34,584 nucleotides of DNA from Elusimicrobia bacterium UBA4817. Lineage in GTDB: Bacteria > Elusimicrobiota > UBA8919. The number at the start of each line of letters is the position of its first letter. The first letter of the stretch is position 1. Below the pieces are notes generated by a model. The model was not told the DNA's origin. It made no database searches and worked only from the letters and a program-made list of their open reading frames with translations. This document shows positions 16,113-22,079 of this stretch, piece by piece. Both the position numbers and the translations under genes were made by a program. The stretch covers positions 1 to 34,584 of the forward strand of contig DHFT01000028.1 in NCBI GenBank assembly GCA_002402375.1. Reading direction: 5' to 3'.

Positions 16113-16127
16113 CTGGTTTAATTTTTT

Positions 16128-17264
16128 ATGAACAAATTTGAGAAAGATTGTTTGAAGTTTTTAATGAAGATTGTTTCAACGAAGAGTTTGTCAAAACAGG
16201 AAAGAGCGGTCTCTGAAATCGTTGCGAAAGAGATGCGGCGGTTAAACTACGACGATGTAAAAGTTGACAAACTCGGGTCTGTTATAGGTAAAATCGGCAA
16301 CGGTAAAACAAAAATTCTTTTTGATGCGCACATTGACACCGTCGGCATCGCCGATATAAAACAGTGGAAAACCGACCCGTTCAAAGCGGTTTATAAAAAC
16401 GGAATTATTTATGGCAGAGGTTCCTGCGACGATAAGGGTTGCGTGGCGTCTATGGTCTATGCGGGAGCATTGCTGAAACAGACGGCACTTAAGTGCCGTC
16501 TACAAAATGATTTTACTCTCTATGTTTCCGCATCGGTTCAGGAAGAAATCGCGGAGGGCTACGGGATTGACTATCTTCTCAAGAGCCTAAAGTTCCGCCC
16601 CGATTGTGTCGTCATCGGCGAACCGTCAAACCTGAAAATTGTCAGAGGACATAAGGGTCGGGCAGAAATAAAAATCATGGTAAAAGGCAAGGCGTGTCAT
16701 GCCAGTATTCCCGAAGAAGGCGAAAACGCAATTTACAAAACCCTTCCTTTAATAAGGGGTATCAGCGAACTGAACAAAAAATATAAGAGCACTTCCCAAC
16801 TCGGAAAACCGGTAATATCAGTCACACAGATTGAAACGAAAAACGCATCCATAAATACGATTCCCGACAACTGCTCGTTTTATATTGACAGGAGAACCGT
16901 TGAAAATGAGACGAGGCAGGAGATAACGGATGAACTCAAAAACGCCTGCGGGAAAAATATCAAAATTGATTATCTAAAAAAGTTTTTCAATGCGTGGGTT
17001 CTTCCGCGTGAGCATTATCTTGTCAGGGCGGCGGTTTCATCCTATAAAAAAGCGTATAAAAGAAATACGAAAGCCGTGCTGTGGCCGTTCTGCACCAACG
17101 GTTCTTTCACCATGGGCGAAAGAAAAATTCCGACTGTCGGTTTCGGTCCCGGCGAGGAAAAATACTGCCACATAGCGAACGAGCAGATAAAATTTAATGA
17201 TGTTTTAGCCGCGGTAAAATTTTATTCCGTTTTTCCCTTGACATTTTCATCAAAAAAAATATAA
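16128..17264 (+). CDS. ygeY: M20-family metallohydrolase, YgeY-like (copy 2)
   Basis: The 378-aa protein is close to E. coli YgeY in recall-based comparison: FDAHIDTVGIADIKQWKTD, IIYGRGSCDDKGCVASMVYAG, SVQEEIAEGYG, VIGEPSNLKIVRGHKGRAEIKI (split VIGEPSNLKIVRG / HKGRAEIKI), GKACHASIPEEGENAI and FCTNGSFTMGERKIPTVGFG. All the M20 metal ligands (His, bridging Asp, Glu pair, last His in CHIANE) are present. A perfect 22-bp palindrome (16480-16501) is read in frame as part of TALKCRLQN, adding about four residues compared with YgeY. No clear Shine-Dalgarno precedes ATG 16128. It lies 15 bp after the restriction gene and was probably next to copy 1 before that insertion. Confidence 0.87.
   Translation: MNKFEKDCLKFLMKIVSTKSLSKQERAVSEIVAKEMRRLNYDDVKVDKLGSVIGKIGNGKTKILFDAHIDTVGIADIKQWKTDPFKAVYKNGIIYGRGSCDDKGCVASMVYAGALLKQTALKCRLQNDFTLYVSASVQEEIAEGYGIDYLLKSLKFRPDCVVIGEPSNLKIVRGHKGRAEIKIMVKGKACHASIPEEGENAIYKTLPLIRGISELNKKYKSTSQLGKPVISVTQIETKNASINTIPDNCSFYIDRRTVENETRQEITDELKNACGKNIKIDYLKKFFNAWVLPREHYLVRAAVSSYKKAYKRNTKAVLWPFCTNGSFTMGERKIPTVGFGPGEEKYCHIANEQIKFNDVLAAVKFYSVFPLTFSSKKI
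16480..16501. repeat. 22-bp perfect palindrome inside the second M20 gene
   Basis: AGACGGCACTT and its exact reverse complement are joined without a loop. Read in frame as TALKCRL, it adds about four residues relative to YgeY at a loop position. Confidence 0.75.
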
Positions 17265-17265
17265 T
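17238..17265 (+). promoter_or_regulatory. consensus promoter of the carbamoyltransferase block
   Basis: TTGACA (17238-17243), a 16-bp spacer and TATAAT (17260-17265), a full match to both hexamers. It overlaps the end of the second M20 gene. The predicted start near 17272 sits at the foot of a GC-rich hairpin (17274-17288), which would form the 5' end of the mRNA. Confidence 0.75.
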
Positions 17266-17273
17266 AAAAAAAG

Positions 17274-17288
17274 TCCGCCGACGGCGGA
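17274..17288. repeat. TCCGCCG/CGGCGGA hairpin
   Basis: Perfect 7-bp arms around a single A, placed at the predicted mRNA 5' end of the carbamoyltransferase block. A-runs, not T-runs, follow on this strand, so it is not a terminator for the upstream gene. Confidence 0.6.
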
Positions 17289-17305
17289 TAAAAAAAGGGG
17301 GGTTT

Positions 17306-18382
17306 ATGAAAACCAACAAGTTTTTGGGACGGGACTGGATTGATGCGGAACTGGATTACAGCAAAGAGGAATGGGAGACGCTGATTGATGTCGCTCTTGA
17401 ATTAAAAAGAAGGCATGCAATGGGCGAAGACCAGACGCATATCCTGAAAGCAAAAACGCTTTTTACGATGTTTTTCAACCAATCGTTGAGAACCAGAAGC
17501 ACTTTTGCGGCAGGCATACAGCAATTGGGCGGGTTTCATGTTGATTTGGAGCCGGGCAAAACATACACGCCGGCAAGAAAGGGTTACGATATTCCCTATC
17601 AGACGGAAAGAATAAAAGATGTCGCCGAAATGCTTGACCGCGTAGGCAGCGCAATCGCTATCAGAATGTACGGTCCGCCGGCAATGTGGAGATACGGTTT
17701 CGCAAATTCTACGATAAAAGAATTCGCGCAGTTTGCAGGCATTCCGATTATTAATATGGAATGCGATAAATATCACCCGACCCAGGCGCTTGCCGATTTA
17801 ATCACAATAAAAGAAAAATTCGGGACTTTCAAAGGGCTTAATTTAACAATGTCGTTCGCTTATTCGGGCTCAATTGAAAAGCCGCGTGCGGTGCCGCAGA
17901 GCGTAATTTTGGCGGCAACGAAAATGGGAATGAATGTTACCCTTGCTCATCCGGAGGGCTACGACCTTGACCCGGCCGTCATTGAGAACTGCAAGAGATT
18001 CGCCAAAGAGACCGACGGTTCGTTCAAAATCACCAACAATTTTGACGCAGGTTTCAAAGGCGCTCATGTAGTTTATCCGAAGGCGTGGGGCGCGCATACC
18101 TGCTTCAATTATGCCGACGAAAACGGCAAGGTATTCAAAGAAGCCGACCACAAAGAAGCAAAAAGAGTAAATGACCTTGCAAAGGGCTGGAGAACAACTC
18201 AAAAACAGATGTCATTAGTTGACAAGCACGGCGTTTATATGCACTGTCTGCCGGCTGACAGAAGCCAGGAAGTGGACGATGATGTTATTGACGGCGCGCG
18301 GTCAATCGTAATTGACGAGGCGGAGAACCGTCTGCATGCCCACAAAGCCATTATGGCGTTGGTTATGGGCGGAAGGTTATAA
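17306..18382 (+). CDS. ygeW: knotted carbamoyltransferase, YgeW-like
   Basis: The 358-aa protein has the carbamoyl-phosphate motif QSLRTRSTF, the HPTQALADL motif, the amino-acid-side motif MHCLPADRSQEV and the terminal ENRLHAHKAIMAL. The segment SIEKPRAVPQ, followed by GMNVTLAHPEGYDLDP, matches the proline-rich knot loop and following strand of E. coli YgeW. This marks it as a knotted (acetylornithine/succinylornithine/YgeW type) rather than a classical ornithine enzyme. Likely role: phosphorolysis of a ureido-amino acid to carbamoyl phosphate. It has its own consensus promoter (17238-17265), and GGGGGG lies in front of the ATG. The natural substrate cannot be assigned by sequence alone. Confidence 0.88.
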   Translation: MKTNKFLGRDWIDAELDYSKEEWETLIDVALELKRRHAMGEDQTHILKAKTLFTMFFNQSLRTRSTFAAGIQQLGGFHVDLEPGKTYTPARKGYDIPYQTERIKDVAEMLDRVGSAIAIRMYGPPAMWRYGFANSTIKEFAQFAGIPIINMECDKYHPTQALADLITIKEKFGTFKGLNLTMSFAYSGSIEKPRAVPQSVILAATKMGMNVTLAHPEGYDLDPAVIENCKRFAKETDGSFKITNNFDAGFKGAHVVYPKAWGAHTCFNYADENGKVFKEADHKEAKRVNDLAKGWRTTQKQMSLVDKHGVYMHCLPADRSQEVDDDVIDGARSIVIDEAENRLHAHKAIMALVMGGRL

Positions 18383-18385
18383 GGC

Positions 18386-18456
18386 AATTAAAAATTAAAA
18401 ATGAAAAATGTTTGATAAATCAGACATCCGCAATTTTTAATTGTTGTAATTAAATT
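18386..18456. repeat. AATTAAA heptamer tract with inverted partner
   Basis: AATTAAA units in exact 7-bp register (18386-18406, the third AATGAAA) are followed at 18431-18456 by an AT-rich inverse. It lies in the gap between the two carbamoyltransferase genes. Confidence 0.6.
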
Positions 18457-18470
18457 AGGAGATATAATAA

Positions 18471-18534
18471 AACCGCAGATACACGCGGATGAACGCAGAT
18501 AAAAATCTGTGAAAATCTGTGTTCATCTGCGGTT
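18471..18534. repeat. AACCACAGAT-type inverted repeat, copy 3 (AACCGCAGAT variant)
   Basis: A 64-bp element starting AACCGCAGAT and ending ATCTGCGGTT. The substitution is compensated at the other end, so pairing is kept. It lies directly upstream of the second carbamoyltransferase gene. The compensated change argues that the stem is under selection or that the copies spread as hairpins. Confidence 0.8.
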
Positions 18535-18555
18535 CCAAAATCATTGGAGGAAATT

Positions 18556-19593
18556 ATGCCGAAATCAGGTAAGGTTAATCTTTACGGTAGGGATTTGATT
18601 TGTACTCAGGAATGGTCAATGGACGAACTGGTCAAGACGCTGGAACTTGCGGAGGATATGCAAAAGCATCGTTTTTCGCCGAAGTACACGAAACTCCTGA
18701 AGGACAGGACGTTTTTTATGTTCTTCTACAATCCGAGCGTCCGCACGCGTCAGTCGTTTGAATGTGCCGCAACGGAATTAGGCGGGCACGCCCAGTATCT
18801 TGAACCGGGCGGAATGCGTCTGAAAACGAAAAAATCGGCGGGCGAAACTGTTGAAGACGCCGCAAAGGTTATGTCAAGATATGCCTGCGGTATGGGAATA
18901 AGAATTCTTGAAGATAAGGTTGCCGCTTACGGTGACGGCGACAATATGCTGCGCGAATATGCAAAATGGGCGGACATTCCGATTGTTTCAATGGCGCACG
19001 ACAAATTCCATCCCTGTCAGGGACTTGCCGATGTTATGGGTTTGCGGAAACATTTAGGTGAAGATTTGAAAGGGAAAAAACTTCTTCTTTACTGGGGACA
19101 CGGCGCTCTCGCAAGAAGTTGGTGTTCCGTGCAGGAAGCCGCACTTTTATATTCAAGGTTCGGGATGGATGTCACGATTGCATCGCCGGAGGGTTATGAT
19201 TTAGACCCGAATGTTATTGATGCGACGAAAAAAAACTGTGCCGAGAATAATCAGAAGTTTGAGATTATTCATGACCCGAAAGCCGGATACAACGGTGCGC
19301 ATGTCGTATATTCGCGGAACTGGATGAGCCCAAATGCATATCTCAACGGCGAATTCCAGAAACCGCTTGAAATTGAAAAAGCGCTTAAATATACCGACTG
19401 GATTTGCGACGAAGAGAAGATGAAACTTACCGATAACGGGCTTTATATTCACCCTATGCCGATTGACAGAGGACATGAAGTTACCGACGAAGTGGCCAGC
19501 GGCAAACGTTCCATAATATATGATGTTGCAGAAAACCGCCTTCATGTTCAGAAGGCAATAATGGCATTGACGATGTCGGAAAAATATAAATAA
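18556..19593 (+). CDS. N-acetylornithine-type carbamoyltransferase homologue with altered active-site loop
   Basis: The 345-aa protein has NPSVRTRQSFECAATELGGH (carbamoyl-phosphate site), HPCQGLADVMGL, GMDVTIASPEGYDLDP and the end AENRLHVQKAIMALTMSE. The middle (AHVVYSRNWMSP, ICDEEKMKLTDNGL) resembles Xanthomonas-type N-acetylornithine carbamoyltransferase. The nearly invariant HCLP loop is IHPMPIDRGHEV here: the catalytic Cys is replaced by Pro, as in HPxP of aspartate carbamoyltransferases. The knot region reads WGHGALARSWCSVQEA, unlike the KP-x-x-x-P form. TGGAGG sets the start at ATG 18556. A dispersed inverted repeat (18471-18534) separates it from the first carbamoyltransferase. Substrate unknown; a partner step to YgeW is my inference. 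Confidence 0.85.
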   Translation: MPKSGKVNLYGRDLICTQEWSMDELVKTLELAEDMQKHRFSPKYTKLLKDRTFFMFFYNPSVRTRQSFECAATELGGHAQYLEPGGMRLKTKKSAGETVEDAAKVMSRYACGMGIRILEDKVAAYGDGDNMLREYAKWADIPIVSMAHDKFHPCQGLADVMGLRKHLGEDLKGKKLLLYWGHGALARSWCSVQEAALLYSRFGMDVTIASPEGYDLDPNVIDATKKNCAENNQKFEIIHDPKAGYNGAHVVYSRNWMSPNAYLNGEFQKPLEIEKALKYTDWICDEEKMKLTDNGLYIHPMPIDRGHEVTDEVASGKRSIIYDVAENRLHVQKAIMALTMSEKYK

Positions 19594-19607
19594 CGGAGGC
19601 GGTGGCA

Positions 19608-19698
19608 GGTAAACGGTAAACGGTAAACGGGAGATGGTAAACGATAAATCGCCTACTTCTCTTCTTCTACCTTCTATTTTTTACCTTCTACCTGATTT
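19608..19698. repeat. GGTAAAC / CTTCTAC heptamer tract upstream of carbamate kinase
   Basis: Thirteen consecutive 7-bp steps keep register from 19608. The left part is GGTAAAC-type (four of six units exact), and the right part is CTTCTAC-type, roughly the reverse complement. It could fold as a long imperfect hairpin. It fills the space before ATG 19703 and leaves no Shine-Dalgarno for that gene. Confidence 0.75.
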
Positions 19699-19702
19699 TA
19701 TT

Positions 19703-20656
19703 ATGGCTAAAAAAGTTGCTGTTGTTGCGGTTGGGGGAAATTCGCTGATAAAAGATGAAAAACATGCTACGGTGTCTGACCAGTATCTTGCAGCAGTTGA
19801 AACGATGAAGCACATCACCTCAATGCTGGAAAAGGGCTGGGAAGTCGTTATAACTCACGGGAACGGTCCGCAGGTCGGATTTATACTGGCAAGAAGCGAG
19901 GCAGCGGAAAAACATCTGGGTATGCATCCCGTTCCTCTTGATTCCTGCGGGGCTGACAGTCAAGGCGCAATCGGATACAATTTCCAGCAGGCCTTGACAA
20001 ACGAATTCCGCCGTCGCGGAATAAATAAAAATGCCGTTACCGTCGTAACGAGAGTTCTTGTGGATGCGGCCGACCCTGCATTTAAGAAACCGACGAAACC
20101 TATCGGTTCGTTTATGACGCAGGAAAAAGCGACTGAAAAAAAGGAAAAAGAGGGCTGGGATATTGTTGAGGACGCAGGCCGCGGCTGGAGAAGGGTGGTT
20201 GCTTCGCCGGAGCCGAAAGAAATACTTGAAGAGGATGCAATCAAATCGCTGATAAAAAGCGGTTTTGTGGTAATTGCCGTCGGCGGCGGCGGAATTCCCG
20301 TTGTTTCTGTCAAGGAAAAAAATATAATTAAGGGAACTGCTGCGGTTATTGACAAGGATTATGCGTCTTCGCTTCTCGCTTCAAACATAAAAGCCGATTT
20401 GCTTTTGATTTCAACCGCAGTTGAAAAGGTTTATATAAATTTCGGAAAACCCGACCAGAAAGCAATTGACAAAATGACCGTGGCCGAGGCGAAGAAATAT
20501 ATTGAAGAGGGTCATTTCAAACCCGGCTCAATGCTTCCGAAAGTCAAAGCGATTATAAAATTTCTGGAAAAAGGCGGAAAGCAGGGACTTATTACCGACC
20601 CCGCCCATATCCCGCAGGCGCTTGACGGCAAAACAGGAACATGGATAGTGCCGTAA
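19703..20656 (+). CDS. arcC: carbamate kinase
   Basis: This amino-acid-kinase-fold enzyme converts carbamoyl phosphate plus ADP to ATP, CO2 and ammonia; it is the energy-conserving step of carbamoyl-based fermentations. The 317-aa product matches the family: VAVGGNSLIKD, ITHGNGPQVGFILARSE, PLDSCGADSQGAIGYNFQQ, VVTRVLVDAADPAF, KPIGSFM, GWRRVVASPEP, IAVGGGGIPV, GTAAVIDKDYASSLLA and PGSMLPKVKAI. The frame extends upstream to 19634, but that part is a heptamer-repeat tract (19608-19691), so ATG 19703 is preferred even though no Shine-Dalgarno is visible. Position right after two carbamoyltransferases strongly supports a catabolic (ATP-forming) direction. Confidence 0.95.
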   Translation: MAKKVAVVAVGGNSLIKDEKHATVSDQYLAAVETMKHITSMLEKGWEVVITHGNGPQVGFILARSEAAEKHLGMHPVPLDSCGADSQGAIGYNFQQALTNEFRRRGINKNAVTVVTRVLVDAADPAFKKPTKPIGSFMTQEKATEKKEKEGWDIVEDAGRGWRRVVASPEPKEILEEDAIKSLIKSGFVVIAVGGGGIPVVSVKEKNIIKGTAAVIDKDYASSLLASNIKADLLLISTAVEKVYINFGKPDQKAIDKMTVAEAKKYIEEGHFKPGSMLPKVKAIIKFLEKGGKQGLITDPAHIPQALDGKTGTWIVP

Positions 20657-20790
20657 AAGTCGCTCGGCAGTAAATTTTTTCAGACACGCTCAGCCGACCG
20701 CCCTGTCGGCTTCGCTCTGTTCGTCGCTCTTGAAAGCGTAGTCGCTCCTCAAGGGTCTGAATAAAATTTCTGCCTCGCTCCGCAACAAAT
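20657..20790. repeat. inverted-repeat element between arcC and thrC
   Basis: Arms at 20667-20685 and 20755-20773 match in 16 of 19 positions as an inverted repeat. An inner perfect 7-bp hairpin AGCCGAC / GTCGGCT lies at 20692-20711. No gene is apparent in this 142-bp gap. No T-run follows, so a terminator role is not supported. Confidence 0.6.
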
Positions 20791-20798
20791 GGAATAAA

Positions 20799-22079
20799 AT
20801 GAAAAATATTCTCGGATTAAAATGTATTGACTGCGGCAAGGAATACAACGATTCGGATGTAAAATATGTCTGCCCGGCCTGCGGCGGGAATCTGGATGTT
20901 GTCTATGATTATTCCGCGATTAAAAAAGAATTCACGAGGGATACTTTAACTGCTGACAAAAATTTTTCTCACTGGCGGTATTTTCAGATTTTGCCTTACC
21001 ACTTACCACTTACTACTTACCACTTACCGTCTTTAGTCGTCGGCTGGACGCCGCTTTACCGTGCAGAAAATCTTTCAAAAAAATATAATTTCCCAAATTT
21101 ATATCTGAAAGATGACGGAAGAAATCCTTCGGCTTCATTTAAGGACAGGGCAAGTTCCATCGTTGTCGTTAAAGGTCAGGAACTCGGCGTGAAAACGTTT
21201 ACGACGGCTTCAACCGGCAACGCCGGCTGTGCGCTTGCCTGTATGTGCGCTAACTTACAACTTCCGTGCGTAATTTTTGTTCCGAAAACGGCTCCGAAAG
21301 CAAAAATTGCGCAGCTTCTTTTGTTCGGTGCTAAAGTAATCGCTGTCAACGGGACTTATGACGATGCCTTTGATTTATCACTGAAAGCATCCGACGAATT
21401 CGGATGGTATTGCCGTTCAACCGGATATAATCCTTACACGCGGGAAGGTAAAAAAACGGCAGCACTTGAAATTTGCGAGCAGTTAAAATGGCAAGTTCCG
21501 GATAAGGTTTTTGTGTCCGTCGGCGACGGCAATATAATTTCCGGTATCTGGAAGGGTTTTAAGGATTTTTACAATCTCGGTTTTATTGACAAACTCCCGC
21601 AACTTATTGCCGTACAGTCGGACAAATCTAATGCCATATCAAAAGCATGGAAAAATGTAGTCGCCGATTTTCAATCGGCGAATGTAGGGCAGGGCTTCAG
21701 CCCTGCTATAAAAATCACCCCCGTCAAAGCAACAACGCTCGCCGACTCAATTTCCGTTGATATGCCCCGCGACGGTGTTGCAGCGGTAAAAGCGGTGATT
21801 GAGTCAAAAGGTTTTGCAATTGAAGTTTCTGACGAAGAAATTTTACAGTCGCTAAAAATAATCGCAGAAAACGAGGGTGTTTTTGCCGAACCCGCCGCCT
21901 CAACAAGTTTCGCAGGTTTTAAGAAAGCACTTAAAGAAAATAAATTGAAAGAAAACGAAACCGCCGTCTGCCTTATCACCGGTAATGGCTTGAAGGATAT
22001 TGAATCCGCTATGAAAGTCGCCGGCGTGCCGGTTTTGATTGAACCAAAAATTGAAGAAGTAAAAAGAGTGATTAAGTGA
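20799..22079 (+). CDS. thrC: threonine synthase (with two in-frame repeat insertions)
   Basis: This PLP fold-type II enzyme makes threonine from O-phosphohomoserine. The 426-aa product has an N-terminal zinc ribbon (LKCIDCGKEY, YVCPACGG), GWTPLYRAENL, the PLP-lysine motif NPSASFKDRASS, ASTGNAGCALACMCA, PKTAPKAKIAQLLLFGA, VSVGDGNIISGIWKGFKDF and ADSISVDMPRDG. Two stretches are foreign: LPYHLPLTTYHLPS at residues 65-78 comes from a CTTACCA heptamer tract, and about residues 286-303 (VVADFQSANVGQGFSPA) come from two hairpin repeats. Both fall at loop positions, so the enzyme is probably active. A lyase-like role in the island cannot be excluded. It overlaps the next gene by GTGA. Confidence 0.9.
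   Translation: MKNILGLKCIDCGKEYNDSDVKYVCPACGGNLDVVYDYSAIKKEFTRDTLTADKNFSHWRYFQILPYHLPLTTYHLPSLVVGWTPLYRAENLSKKYNFPNLYLKDDGRNPSASFKDRASSIVVVKGQELGVKTFTTASTGNAGCALACMCANLQLPCVIFVPKTAPKAKIAQLLLFGAKVIAVNGTYDDAFDLSLKASDEFGWYCRSTGYNPYTREGKKTAALEICEQLKWQVPDKVFVSVGDGNIISGIWKGFKDFYNLGFIDKLPQLIAVQSDKSNAISKAWKNVVADFQSANVGQGFSPAIKITPVKATTLADSISVDMPRDGVAAVKAVIESKGFAIEVSDEEILQSLKIIAENEGVFAEPAASTSFAGFKKALKENKLKENETAVCLITGNGLKDIESAMKVAGVPVLIEPKIEEVKRVIK
20995..21029. repeat. CTTACCA heptamer tract inside thrC
   Basis: Five 7-bp units (CTTACCA type, 33 of 35 bases identical to the unit) lie in the coding sequence and translate to a Tyr/His/Leu/Pro-rich loop near residues 66-77. Confidence 0.8.
21655..21708. 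repeat. two TGTAG-type hairpins in tandem inside thrC
   Basis: First hairpin TCGCCGATT / AATCGGCGA (21661-21681), then GCAGGGCT / AGCCCTGC (21689-21706), each preceded by TGTAG. They are read in frame as extra residues. Confidence 0.8.

Noticed and set aside
17274..17288. GC hairpin as terminator of the second M20 gene
   Set aside because: It is followed by A-runs on the plus strand, and a consensus promoter would start transcription right in front of it.
19608..19698. CRISPR array or minisatellite coding region
   Set aside because: The units are only 7 bp with no spacers, and the unit changes along the tract.
20657..20790. Rho-independent terminator between arcC and thrC
   Set aside because: The arms are AT-rich and imperfect, and no T-run follows the structure.
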